DNA of 56,447 nt from contig JANWVL010000076.1 in NCBI GenBank assembly GCA_025056655.1, forward strand, positions 1-56,447. Direction: 5' to 3'. This document shows positions 26,932 to 35,819 of the stretch, piece by piece. Position 1 is the stretch's first letter. Every line of letters begins with the position of its first letter. Both the position numbers and the translations under genes were made by a program. Source of the DNA: Candidatus Methylacidiphilales bacterium (GTDB taxonomy: Bacteria; Verrucomicrobiota; Verrucomicrobiia; Methylacidiphilales; JANWVL01). The notes beneath the pieces were generated by a model. That model was not told the DNA's origin. It searched no databases and was given only the letters and a program-made list of their open reading frames with translations.

Positions 26932-27501
26932 TTACTCTACCACCTGCAACCAATAATCAATCGCAGCCATCACCTCCTTATAGATCGCCTGCGTCCCAGC
27001 CACCACCACACGCCCCCTACCCTTCACCTGCAAGTAAATCCTCCACCGCACCACATCGCTTTCCCACCTCATAATCTGCTTCCACGGGATAAACTGCTCC
27101 CCCGGACAAAGACCTAAAAAATTAAGAAACTGTTCAAACAACTCCTCCTGACCCCTCCCCCGCGCTATCGAGTAAACAATCCTAATCCCTTCACTATTCA
27201 ACGTATACTCCGCCACTCGCCGATTCCTCAGCACCCCATACACCAACAACAAAAAAAGAAAAACACACAACCCAATCATCCCCCCAATAAATGGCCCCAC
27301 CGCATTCATCGCCCGCATCACCCCCCTTACACCCGACCCTAACTCCAACGCCGCAATCAATCCCAACGGCATCATCCCCATCAACCCCATCAACACAACC
27401 CACAACACCACCTCTTGCACCTTAAACAAAGGCACCTCGACCCTCCACCGTATCTCCTGTGGAGCCGAGCGTTTCCTTACCGACCGCCCACCTGTGCTCA
27501 T
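26932..27501 (-). CDS. two-helix membrane protein, unknown function
   Basis: 189 aa. A basic N-terminus is followed by two adjacent membrane helices (VLWVVLMGLMGMMPLGLIAAL and FIGGMIGLCVFLFLLLVYGVL) and a soluble domain of about 90 residues with PWKQIMRWESDVVRWRIYLQVKG, resembling the PH-like tails of YcxB/DUF304-type proteins. That likeness is an impression only. 21 bp upstream of purF on the same strand. Confidence 0.6.
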   Translation of the reverse strand: MSTGGRSVRKRSAPQEIRWRVEVPLFKVQEVVLWVVLMGLMGMMPLGLIAALELGSGVRGVMRAMNAVGPFIGGMIGLCVFLFLLLVYGVLRNRRVAEYTLNSEGIRIVYSIARGRGQEELFEQFLNFLGLCPGEQFIPWKQIMRWESDVVRWRIYLQVKGRGRVVVAGTQAIYKEVMAAIDYWLQVVE

Positions 27502-27611
27502 CCGCGCAAATTAAACAAAAACTCAAACACGAGCCAAGCCCCACTTCTGCCCCCCCACATAAAGGCTATCCAAAAATAACCCAATCCACTACAATCCCCC
27601 CAACACACCCT

Positions 27612-28298
27612 ATGGCGCAACGCATCTTCATCATCGGAGGCGGCCGATTCGGTTCAAGCCTCGCCACGCGACTCTCACAACTCGGCTGCGAAGTGCTCAT
27701 CGCAGATATCAACCCCAAACGCGTCGAAGACCTAGCTGAAGACGGATTCCACGCAATCGAATTAAACGCAGAAGACCCCGACGACCTCCGCGCCGCCGAC
27801 GTCCAGGACGCCGACGCCGTAGTCGTCGCAATCGGCGACAACATGCAAAGCAACATCCTCGCCACACTGGCCCTGCAAGAGCTCAAAGTCAAAAAACTCA
27901 TCGCCCGCGCCCTTGACCCCAAACACGCCTACGTCCTCGAAAAACTTGGCGCACATCTCGTCGTCCTGCCGACTCGCGACATCGCATACCGCCTCGCCGA
28001 AACCCTACGTGCAGGCTCCCTCGCCGATCGCATCCCCATCAGCGGAGAATACCAACTCGCTCAAATTCAAATCGGCCACAAGCTCCACAATCAAAAACTC
28101 TCCGACCTACGCCTACCCGCACGCTACAAAATCACGGTCGTCCTCATCAAGCGCCCCAACACCACCTCCATTACTAAAGAGCCCGAAACTTACGAGCCCA
28201 CCCCCGATCTCGTCCTACTTGATGGCGACACCCTAGTAATCACCGGCCGACGCACAAACATCGACGAATTCGAAACTGAATGCGCCAAGCGTAGCTAA
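27612..28298 (+). CDS. KtrA/TrkA-type RCK potassium-channel regulatory subunit
   Basis: 228 aa. An RCK_N Rossmann domain with IIGGGRFGSSLATRL, VLIADINPKRVEDLAEDG, DADAVVVAIGDNMQSN and ARALDPKHAYVLEKLGA is followed by an RCK_C domain. It gates a KtrB/TrkH-type K+ transporter on nucleotide binding. No channel subunit is nearby. An open frame extends up to 27459, but ATG 27612 fits the family exactly and the upstream codons do not. Confidence 0.9.
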   Translation: MAQRIFIIGGGRFGSSLATRLSQLGCEVLIADINPKRVEDLAEDGFHAIELNAEDPDDLRAADVQDADAVVVAIGDNMQSNILATLALQELKVKKLIARALDPKHAYVLEKLGAHLVVLPTRDIAYRLAETLRAGSLADRIPISGEYQLAQIQIGHKLHNQKLSDLRLPARYKITVVLIKRPNTTSITKEPETYEPTPDLVLLDGDTLVITGRRTNIDEFETECAKRS

Positions 28299-28356
28299 TC
28301 CTTCGTCAATTCCCTACATTGCACTTCTCAGAAAAAAAACTAGCCTAACAACCCAT

Positions 28357-29793
28357 ATGCAATTCCTCCCCATCAAAGACATCGTCAAACAACGACTCGG
28401 TGAAAACTACACCCTACATGAGCGCTACCTCAACCGCACCCTCGTTCAAGTCCAACGCATGATCGGTTTTGACAAAGTCTATGCACGCGCAGAAGGACAA
28501 TACCTCTACGACCAAGAAGGCAACCGTTACCTCGACTTCCTTTCCGGTTTCGGCGTTTACAATATCGGCCGCAACCACCCCATCGCCAAACAAGCCATCC
28601 GCGACATACTCGATCTCGATTTACCAAACATGGTCCAGATGGACTCAGCACTCCTAAGCGGCCTACTAGCTGAAGCCTTAGTCAAACGCCTAGCCCAACA
28701 AGGTGCCCCCCACCTCAACGCCGTTTTCCTTTGCAACAGCGGAACGGAATCCGTCGAAGGCGCATTGAAATTCGCCCGCTGCGCTACCGGACGCCCTCGC
28801 ATCGTCTCCCTTAAAAACTCCTACCACGGACTCACCTACGGCTCACTCTCAGTCACAGCCAATCCTTTCTTCCACGAAGGCTTCGGCCCCTTTCTCCCCG
28901 ACATCACCCATGTCCCCCTAGGTGACCTTGAAGCGCTCGAGCGCGAACTAAAAAAAGGTGACGTCGCAGCCTTTATTCTTGAGCTAATCCAGGGCAAAGG
29001 CGTTTACTATGCACCCGACGAATATTATCCCGCAGCTCAAGCACTCTGCCGAAAATACGGAGCGCTGCTCATCTGCGATGAAGTGCAGACCGGACTAGGA
29101 CGCACAGGAAAGTGGTTTGCCTTTGAGCATTGGAAACTCGAACCTGACATCATCACCCTAGCCAAGACTCTATCCGCTGGCTACGTCCCTGCGGCTGCGA
29201 TCATCACACGACGATCCATCTACCAAAAAGTCTATTCCAGACTTGATCGCTGCATCGTTCACTCCACAAGCTTCGGACGCAACAACCTTGCCTGCGTCTG
29301 CGGCCTTGCAGCTCTCCATATCATCGAAAAAGAACAGCTCCATGATCGAGCAGCACAGTTAGGCCAACTTCTCGAGGCAGAACTCAAGAAATTAACAACC
29401 CGACACGAGATTATCTCCCAAGTGCGCGTAAAAGGCTTGATGGCAGCAATCGAATTTGCCGAACCCAATTCGCTCGGACTGAAGATGGGCTGGAAAGCTA
29501 TCCATGCTTTGGACCCAAGCCTCTTCCCTCAGCTCATCGTCACTCCCTTACTGCAAAAACACCGCATCCTAACTCAAGTGGCTGCAAATAAGTTGGACTG
29601 CGTTAAGATTCTTCCTCCGCTCGTCTGCACCGAAGCCGATATCCATTACTTCATTGGAGCTTTAGACTCAGTCCTAAGTGATTTACGCAAATTCCCCGGG
29701 CCCATATGGGATATGGGTCAAAACTTTTTCAAAGCCATGCGAGCTAGCACTCCCAAAGAGCAAGAAGAAGATGCGCTCTACGCGGCATTGTAA
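28357..29793 (+). CDS. class III aminotransferase, HpnO-like (ornithine/acetylornithine family)
   Basis: 478 aa PLP enzyme. GFGVYNIGRNHP, FLCNSGTESVEGALKFAR, NSYHGLTYGSLSVT, LICDEVQTGLGRTG and the PLP-Lys segment LAKTLSAGYVPAA are all present. The stretch FLSGFGVYNIGRNHP with LPNMVQMDSALLSG resembles the HpnO group, which transfers an amino group to bacteriohopanetetrol. The converging hpnC/hpnDE operon next door supports this, but plain acetylornithine or putrescine aminotransferase remains possible. Its 3' end overlaps the last gene of that operon by 16 bp on the other strand. Confidence 0.75.
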   Translation: MQFLPIKDIVKQRLGENYTLHERYLNRTLVQVQRMIGFDKVYARAEGQYLYDQEGNRYLDFLSGFGVYNIGRNHPIAKQAIRDILDLDLPNMVQMDSALLSGLLAEALVKRLAQQGAPHLNAVFLCNSGTESVEGALKFARCATGRPRIVSLKNSYHGLTYGSLSVTANPFFHEGFGPFLPDITHVPLGDLEALERELKKGDVAAFILELIQGKGVYYAPDEYYPAAQALCRKYGALLICDEVQTGLGRTGKWFAFEHWKLEPDIITLAKTLSAGYVPAAAIITRRSIYQKVYSRLDRCIVHSTSFGRNNLACVCGLAALHIIEKEQLHDRAAQLGQLLEAELKKLTTRHEIISQVRVKGLMAAIEFAEPNSLGLKMGWKAIHALDPSLFPQLIVTPLLQKHRILTQVAANKLDCVKILPPLVCTEADIHYFIGALDSVLSDLRKFPGPIWDMGQNFFKAMRASTPKEQEEDALYAAL

Positions 29794-30641
29794 ACCAGTG
29801 CCCTTTGATAAGCACAAATCAAACGTTTCCGAATATCACGGCTTTTCTGAGTTAATTCCTGCTGCAAACGTTGATACAAAGCGCGGCCATCGGCCGTTTC
29901 AATCTCTATCGCTGAATAGCCCCATGCGCTCAGATCATAAGGGCTGGCGCGCATGTCGATTTCTCGTGCTTCGATAGCCAAGAACAGCGCATCAAGAATC
30001 AATTCGGTATCAATCCATGGCCAGAGCTTGTAAGCCCACTTGTATAAATCCATCGTGACGTGGATGCAGCCAGGTTGCTCCCAGATTATGCGAGTGTCAG
30101 CTTTGAGAGGATACGCGTTGAGAGGCAAAGCGGCTTTAGTAAAAAAACGATAAGCATCAAAATGAGTGCAACGCACCCCTTGAGAGAGAAGCACGTTTTC
30201 CAAGCACTCCTCTGTGATTCGCAAAGGAGTGGTGTTGTGTCGCCGTTCCCCTCGATAGACCATTGCCCATTCGTGAAGACCAAAACAGGCGTATTGAGGT
30301 GAGCGCTTTTCTGTTTCCATGAGCAATTGCAAAATCCACTGCCAACTCTCAAAACGATGGCGGGGCATTTTCTTACGGTCGAGATAGGCTCCTGATTCAT
30401 CTATGCAAGCCCATCGGGGCGCTAGATCTGCACTGGTGGCTTTTTCCAAAAAAACATCAAGTCCGGGCGACCAGCGCAAAAGGTGAGAAGGACGGAATGA
30501 ATAATACTCGAAAAGGAAATCATATATGGGGTGTTTGGATCCTCGCTTACGCCGCTCAAGATGAGGATCGAGAAACTGGCGAGCACGACGGCGCGCGTTT
30601 TCGCGTTCACAGCTCCACTCTTCGTAGGACTTGACTTTCAT
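29778..30641 (-). CDS. uncharacterised protein of the family annotated as 3-methyladenine DNA glycosylase
   Basis: 287 aa from ATG 30641, which overlaps the preceding stop as ATGA; the in-frame ATG at 30704 is less likely. Segments RRKRGSKHPIYDFLFEYYSFRP, CFGLHEWAMVYRG, RCTHFDAYRFFT, QPGCIHVTMDLYKWAYKLWP and EIDMRASPYDL match, from memory, an actinobacterial family usually labelled 3-methyladenine DNA glycosylase. I know of no experiment behind that label, and no HhH or AAG fold signature is seen. The conserved His, Glu, Asp and Asn residues suggest an enzyme. As the last gene of the squalene/glycosyltransferase operon it may have a lipid or sugar substrate. Confidence 0.6.
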   Translation of the reverse strand: MKVKSYEEWSCERENARRRARQFLDPHLERRKRGSKHPIYDFLFEYYSFRPSHLLRWSPGLDVFLEKATSADLAPRWACIDESGAYLDRKKMPRHRFESWQWILQLLMETEKRSPQYACFGLHEWAMVYRGERRHNTTPLRITEECLENVLLSQGVRCTHFDAYRFFTKAALPLNAYPLKADTRIIWEQPGCIHVTMDLYKWAYKLWPWIDTELILDALFLAIEAREIDMRASPYDLSAWGYSAIEIETADGRALYQRLQQELTQKSRDIRKRLICAYQRALVYNAA

Positions 30642-31786
30642 GATCTCACACGACGTCTCTGCCATAATTCCAAGAGGTATTGAATAAGAGCTGGGACATT
30701 CCAAAAAGAATGCTCTTCATGAGATTTTCGCGTCGCTTCCAGAAGTGCCTGATCACAAGAAAGGCGAGCGATACATTCTGAAAGCTCAGAGATGTTTTTA
30801 ACGTAGAAAGAAAGTTTATGCGCCAAGCAATACCGCAACGTCACCGATTCTTGAGGCATCAAGCCTCCAAAGGCATGGTGAACAATCGGGCAGCCAGCAA
30901 GAATCGATTCACTTGTGGTGGCACTGCCGGGACGAGTGATGATCACATCAGCTGCTCGAAGCCAGTCGGGTAACTCCGTCGTATAGGGAAAAGCCCGCAA
31001 CCTCAACTCATTCGTCGAACTTTGTGAGATTTTCCGTATCAAGGCTGTATCTTGTCCGCAAAAGAAAACGACTTGTAGGGGAGAAGAGACACGCAAAAGG
31101 GCTTTTAAGATTTTTAGATGTTGCTGAGCTCCAGACCCTGAAGCTGGCACGATGATCGTGCATTTATCGGGATCGAGTTGAACTGAGCGGAGCATGGTAT
31201 CGCGATCTTTCGATGGAGGACGGGAAAGACGAGGATCTAAGAGAAAACCACCGTGAAAAATTTTTTGTGGATTCATGCCGTGGTGAAGAGCGGCTGAGCA
31301 GGTTTCAGATGTCGCGCCTATGAAGGCATCTGCATCAGGATTGACCCAATGACGGCTGAAGCCGTAGCCACCGGTGAATTCGCCACAATATGTCACGCAC
31401 AGAGGCGGCACTCGCAAGGCTTTGCGTGAGAGAGCGAAGTAGGCGTGGTTAGTATGGGCATGGACGCTGACGATAATATCTGGCTGGAAGTCTGTTAAGA
31501 CTGATAGGAAACGTTTTTTGCCGATTAGTGCCGCAGGAGAGCGGTGTAAGGCAGCGATTTCTAAAAAATGAAAATAAATTTGATGGAGAATGGGTGCACG
31601 ACGTTGGATGGTGTTGTAGAGGCTCACTCCGAAGGCATAGAGCGGGTGGGTTTGCTCTAACACCTTGTAAATCATGATTTCGGCATCTGGGTGAATTTGT
31701 TTTATCCATGATTGTAAGGCATAGGCTCTGGCATTGTGACCGCCTCCTGTGCTGGAAGTTAGGATGAGAACGCGTGGAAACGCCAT
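30638..31786 (-). CDS. MGDG-synthase-like glycosyltransferase (GT28)
   Basis: 382 aa, GT-B fold. The N-terminal ILTSSTGGGHNARAYAL matches the acceptor-binding loop of monogalactosyl/glucosyldiacylglycerol synthases. The C-terminal donor domain has VPASGSGAQQHLKIL and IITRPGSATTSESILAGCPIVHH. It probably transfers a sugar to a lipid at the membrane face. It lies in the squalene operon, 10 bp after the membrane protein gene. A paralogue fused to a PHP domain occurs at 46.6 kb. Acceptor could be diacylglycerol or a hopanoid; not decidable here. Confidence 0.8.
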   Translation of the reverse strand: MAFPRVLILTSSTGGGHNARAYALQSWIKQIHPDAEIMIYKVLEQTHPLYAFGVSLYNTIQRRAPILHQIYFHFLEIAALHRSPAALIGKKRFLSVLTDFQPDIIVSVHAHTNHAYFALSRKALRVPPLCVTYCGEFTGGYGFSRHWVNPDADAFIGATSETCSAALHHGMNPQKIFHGGFLLDPRLSRPPSKDRDTMLRSVQLDPDKCTIIVPASGSGAQQHLKILKALLRVSSPLQVVFFCGQDTALIRKISQSSTNELRLRAFPYTTELPDWLRAADVIITRPGSATTSESILAGCPIVHHAFGGLMPQESVTLRYCLAHKLSFYVKNISELSECIARLSCDQALLEATRKSHEEHSFWNVPALIQYLLELWQRRRVRS

Positions 31787-31796
31787 AGGAGGAGGC

Positions 31797-32720
31797 TTAT
31801 TTTAGGATTTTGAGAAATCGAAGGAGGTCTCCCCACAGGGGCAGTTGCAAAAGGAAGGTTTTGATTGTGATAGGAGGAATGCCAACGGGTTTGTAGAGGA
31901 TGAAAAAGAGGGTGAGGAGAATGATGTTGTGGGGAAAGTGAATCGTCAACGTGAAGTAAGAACCGATGTGAAATAAAGCTAAGCCGATTGCCCACGGTGC
32001 GGCAATCACAGGACGAAAATAAGCAAGACATGCGAAGGCCTGAAGATAGATCGCTCCCCATAGCATAATGAAACCGACAAGGGGATGTTGAATGAGCCAA
32101 GGTCCTAGGAAGCTAGTGTTTCCTGAATCAAGCAGTCGTGCAGCGATATGACGACTCATAGCATCGAGGGAAAAGATAGAAGGCTGGTTATTTAGAAATT
32201 GGTAGATGCCTGCGATGCATTTGCTGACGCCAGCAAGGGTATAAGTAAGAAGGATCAAAAAGCGTGCAGTTTCGAATAAGTCGAGTGCAAGAAGGGTAGT
32301 CTTTTTGTTCCTTTGGCTTTCGTGCCAAAGTGCTGAGGGAAGAAAAATCCAGAGCAAGGAGATCAGCACATATAGATGTGTGCTGTGGCCGACTTTTCCA
32401 AAAGAGTTATTCCATGCGTGATAGAAGAATAGGCCAAGGAAGGCGAGCATGCGGGCGAGTCTAGACTGCGGCAGCCACGCAGCGGATAACGTTCCAAAAA
32501 GATAAAGAATTAAAATTGATGTAATGACTTTTTCTTCGGGGAAAGCATGCGCCCAGTAAAGTGGCCAGAGGAAATCCGCACCGCGACGCTGTATGAGGCT
32601 AGGCCATTGGGGAACAATCGATAAGGAGAGCGCGGCTGTGAGAAGGTAAAAGAAGTGAATACATAAAATGAGCTGGGAGACGCTTTGCTTCAGAATTCGG
32701 AAAGGAGATATAACGCGCAT
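31797..32720 (-). CDS. multi-pass membrane protein, HTTM-like
   Basis: 307 aa with about eight hydrophobic helices. FLWPLYWAHAFPEEK near the N-terminus, the segment FFYHAWNNSFGKVGHSTHLYVL with conserved His, and an overall layout like HTTM proteins (relatives of vitamin-K-dependent carboxylase membrane domains) suggest that family, but the match is from memory and partial. Sandwiched between hpnDE (15 bp upstream) and the GT28 gene (10 bp downstream), so a role in processing or moving the same lipid is inferred. Confidence 0.55.
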   Translation of the reverse strand: MRVISPFRILKQSVSQLILCIHFFYLLTAALSLSIVPQWPSLIQRRGADFLWPLYWAHAFPEEKVITSILILYLFGTLSAAWLPQSRLARMLAFLGLFFYHAWNNSFGKVGHSTHLYVLISLLWIFLPSALWHESQRNKKTTLLALDLFETARFLILLTYTLAGVSKCIAGIYQFLNNQPSIFSLDAMSRHIAARLLDSGNTSFLGPWLIQHPLVGFIMLWGAIYLQAFACLAYFRPVIAAPWAIGLALFHIGSYFTLTIHFPHNIILLTLFFILYKPVGIPPITIKTFLLQLPLWGDLLRFLKILK

Positions 32721-32735
32721 TGTAGTTGAAAAGAA

Positions 32736-34916
32736 TCACAAAACATCGTCTACAAAGGCTGCTGCGCGGTAACCGCTTTGGACTGCTCCTTCAATCGTAG
32801 CAGGTAAGCCAGTATCTGTCCAATCACCTGCAAGGACTAAGTTTTGCCATTCAGTGCGAACGCCTGGGCGATAAGGCTCGACCGAAGGTGAAGCGACAAA
32901 TGTAGCGTCTTGAGATTTGTAGAAATAGCGATGAAGAATTTTTATGTGTCGAGAGGCGGGGAAAAAACGGTGACATTCGTCGAGTGCAAGTTTCTCCAGG
33001 CGTTCGCTCGTCCAGCCTTCAATGGATTCTACCCCGCTAATGACGAAGATGTAAGGAAACCCGTTTTTTGATGGGTGTAAGCTGAAAGCGTTTTTGTTGA
33101 AGATCCAATGGATGGGAGAATCTATAAGGCCAACAAAGGGCTGAGGGAAGATTTCTGCATCAAACCAGAGTTGCCATGTGAGGATACTCGACCCAGAAAA
33201 GATCGAGCAAATTTGGAAGAGGTCTGATTCCTGTGGGATGAGTTTTTTTAAGCTATGCCAGGGGATCGCGCTGATAATGGCATCGCCTTTCCATTCTTTA
33301 TCCGTGCCATAACGAACCGACCGTATGCGTCGATCCTCAAATTCAAAGGATTGTGCTGGTTGCCCTTGGATAACCTCTCCGTTACAATAACGAAGAAAGT
33401 TTTTTACTGGATTTTCAATGAGCTCTGTGAGGCCCACTCGACTCAGAATAATGCGTGCATCTAGGGATGAAGAACAAAGCGTGCGGTGAATTACTTCAGC
33501 AAAGAGGGAGGCTGCGGCAGTCTCGAGCGGGAGGTTTATCGCCGCTAGGCATAAAGGCTCCCAGAGGATTTTAATCGCTTGGGCAGTCTGATTCTCGTTC
33601 TGTAGCCATTCGCGAGCATTGAGCTGGATGTCGGGCAAAAGACGCAAGGAAAGCTTGATACAAAGCCTGAGGATGCAGAGGCGATCATACCAATTAAGAA
33701 GAGGAAATTTAAATAGTGCAGCAAGCAAAGGGAATGGTGTATATCCCGGCTTGGCTGAAAAGTGCGCATAGCCTTCATGGGTGAAGAAATGAAGCTCAAG
33801 AGCCTCTTGTTCGTAGAGATGTTTGCGGACGTTAAGCTCATCTAAAAACTTTAGCGTATGACGGTAACAGCCCATGAGAATATGCTGACCATTGTCAATG
33901 GTTTCATTAATGGTCAACTCTTTGAAGCTATGGGCGCGGCCTCCCATGAATTTCCGCGCTTCGAGGAGCGTCACTGTGTGGCCTTGCCGCGCCAGCGTCA
34001 GTGCAGCAGCTTGCCCTGCCCATCCAGCGCCGATGATTAAAACTTTTTTAGGGGGATTGAAGCGTGGTTTTTTTTGGAAAGGGGAAAATAGGTTCTTAAA
34101 GATGAGATAAAGCTTTTCAATTTTGGATAAGCCAATAGGACGGGCGAAAACGTTGTAATCGTTTCGGATGATTTTTTGGAGTATAGCCCAGTAGATCTCG
34201 CGCATGAGTTCTGCCGCAAGCATGTTGTCGTATTCTTCATGAGATAAGTAACGTCGGGCTCTGTTGTAGTAGTGTTCAGCGCGAAGGGCGAAATGGCGGA
34301 AGTATTCACGAACTCGTGAATTCCAGACTGAGGTAAGGATATCGCTCTCGGAGATTTGCCATTCAGCGAGTTCTTCCTGAGGCAGATAAATTCGGCCTCG
34401 TGCGGCATCTATTTTGACATCACGGAGGATATTGGTCAGCTGAAAAGCCATGCCTAAGGCGACTGCGTATTCTTTAATCAAGGGCGATTTGTAACCAAAT
34501 ATTTCGATACTGACTAAGCCGACAGCTGAGGCTACGCGATAGCAGTATTGAGAGAGGTCATTGAAAGTGGCATATCGCATTTGAGTGAGATCGGTCTCTA
34601 CGCCTAGAAGGATTTCTTGATACAGATGGGTGGAGATACGATATTGATGTGTGATGAGAGCAAGCTCGCGTCCGAGAGGAGATTTACAAGACTGAGAGGG
34701 GATGGCGGCGATTTCGTTTCGCCAATATTCCAACTGCTTGCGTTTTTCCCAAAGGGGGAGTGTTTCGTCGTCCGCAGCATCATCAATAACACGGCAGAAA
34801 GCATAGAAAACACTCATCGCTTGTCTTTTGGCCTTGGTAAGGGAGACAAAAGAAAGAGCTAGATTCGATCCGCTGCGACGAGTGATCTGGGTGCTAGTTA
34901 ATTGTTGAAACTGCAT
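32736..34916 (-). CDS. HpnD-HpnE fusion: presqualene diphosphate synthase plus hydroxysqualene FAD oxidoreductase
   Basis: 726 aa, two enzymes in one chain. Residues 1-285 are a squalene/phytoene synthase fold with DDAAD (45-49) and DVKID (166-170) binding Mg-diphosphate, as in HpnD, which couples two farnesyl diphosphates to presqualene diphosphate. From about 290 to the end is an FAD amine-oxidase fold with GAGWAG (296-301), LEARKFMGGRAHSF, DNGQHILMGCYR and a C-terminal AGDWTDTGLPATIEGAVQSGYRAA, as in HpnE, which reduces hydroxysqualene to squalene. The middle enzyme HpnC is separate, with its stop overlapping this start by 19 bp. The reading frame crosses the junction with no stop. A carotenoid CrtB-CrtI type pair is the alternative, less likely given DNGQH and the hpnC partner. 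Confidence 0.88.
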   Translation of the reverse strand: MQFQQLTSTQITRRSGSNLALSFVSLTKAKRQAMSVFYAFCRVIDDAADDETLPLWEKRKQLEYWRNEIAAIPSQSCKSPLGRELALITHQYRISTHLYQEILLGVETDLTQMRYATFNDLSQYCYRVASAVGLVSIEIFGYKSPLIKEYAVALGMAFQLTNILRDVKIDAARGRIYLPQEELAEWQISESDILTSVWNSRVREYFRHFALRAEHYYNRARRYLSHEEYDNMLAAELMREIYWAILQKIIRNDYNVFARPIGLSKIEKLYLIFKNLFSPFQKKPRFNPPKKVLIIGAGWAGQAAALTLARQGHTVTLLEARKFMGGRAHSFKELTINETIDNGQHILMGCYRHTLKFLDELNVRKHLYEQEALELHFFTHEGYAHFSAKPGYTPFPLLAALFKFPLLNWYDRLCILRLCIKLSLRLLPDIQLNAREWLQNENQTAQAIKILWEPLCLAAINLPLETAAASLFAEVIHRTLCSSSLDARIILSRVGLTELIENPVKNFLRYCNGEVIQGQPAQSFEFEDRRIRSVRYGTDKEWKGDAIISAIPWHSLKKLIPQESDLFQICSIFSGSSILTWQLWFDAEIFPQPFVGLIDSPIHWIFNKNAFSLHPSKNGFPYIFVISGVESIEGWTSERLEKLALDECHRFFPASRHIKILHRYFYKSQDATFVASPSVEPYRPGVRTEWQNLVLAGDWTDTGLPATIEGAVQSGYRAAAFVDDVL

Positions 34917-35812
34917 GGTTTCTTGCAGAGAGATTTGAGGGCACGGAAAAGAAGCAGCGGGATGTCAAAGGCTTTGAGTCTAGGACGGTGAAATAGTGTA
35001 TTGTAGTCGCAGGCGATGATTTTATCCAGGATTCGTCTGCCTCCGTGCCACGTGAGAGCAATTTCGAAGTTGAGCGGCCAGGGAAGCCTAGAAATCAAGC
35101 AAAATCCTTCTTGGAACCATTGCTCAGTGCGAGTGACTTGAAATTGGATGAGTGCTTTGTAGGCTGGAAGTGGAGCAGTTTGAGTCAGGATTTGCCGCTC
35201 GGAGATGCCGAATCGAGCCAATTCATCAAGCGGTAAATATAAGCGATCTTTGAGGATATCTACCGAAACATCTTGCCAGAAATTGGTGATTTGAAGAGCG
35301 GTGCAGATCTTATCGGAGGCTTCGAGATTTTGAGGTGTGGCTTGACGGTGAAGATAGAGAACTAGACGGCCTATAGGATTTGCGCTGCGTGCCGAGTAGT
35401 CTAAAACTTCATCAAAATTTGCATATCGGTTTTTGACAACGTCCTGCTTAAAAGCTGAAAGCAAATCGGTGAAAAGTGTGATGGGCAAATCGAATTCTTT
35501 GATAGTATGGCGTAAGGCAATAAAGACGGGATGGGATGAGTGGTCCATATTCATCAGCTCGCGTTCCCAATTGTCAAGGGCTTCGAGACGAGCCGATGGA
35601 GTGGTAGGTTGATTGAAGTTTGTCGAGAAAGAATTAGGATAGCCTTCATCAGCCATGTCGTCTGCATGACGGGCAAAGGCATAAATGGCATGGACGTGTT
35701 TTCTAATTGATTTGGGAACTAGACGACCAACAGGAAAATTTTCGTAGTGCTTCAATGCTAGCTCAGTGCAATAGGCGTAAGCGGAATCTAGATCAGCTGT
35801 GAGAGAAGGCAT
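34898..35812 (-). CDS. hpnC: hydroxysqualene synthase HpnC
   Basis: 304 aa squalene/phytoene-synthase fold. Converts presqualene diphosphate to hydroxysqualene. HYENFPVGRLVP, AIYAFARHADDMADEGY (DDMAD 51-55) and ITNFWQDVSVDILKDRLYLP are the family signatures that separate HpnC from HpnD. It overlaps hpnDE by 19 bp, so the two are translationally coupled and the pair covers all three steps from farnesyl diphosphate to squalene. No SD before the ATG. Confidence 0.92.
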   Translation of the reverse strand: MPSLTADLDSAYAYCTELALKHYENFPVGRLVPKSIRKHVHAIYAFARHADDMADEGYPNSFSTNFNQPTTPSARLEALDNWERELMNMDHSSHPVFIALRHTIKEFDLPITLFTDLLSAFKQDVVKNRYANFDEVLDYSARSANPIGRLVLYLHRQATPQNLEASDKICTALQITNFWQDVSVDILKDRLYLPLDELARFGISERQILTQTAPLPAYKALIQFQVTRTEQWFQEGFCLISRLPWPLNFEIALTWHGGRRILDKIIACDYNTLFHRPRLKAFDIPLLLFRALKSLCKKPCSFNN

Positions 35813-35819
35813 GTCTAGC

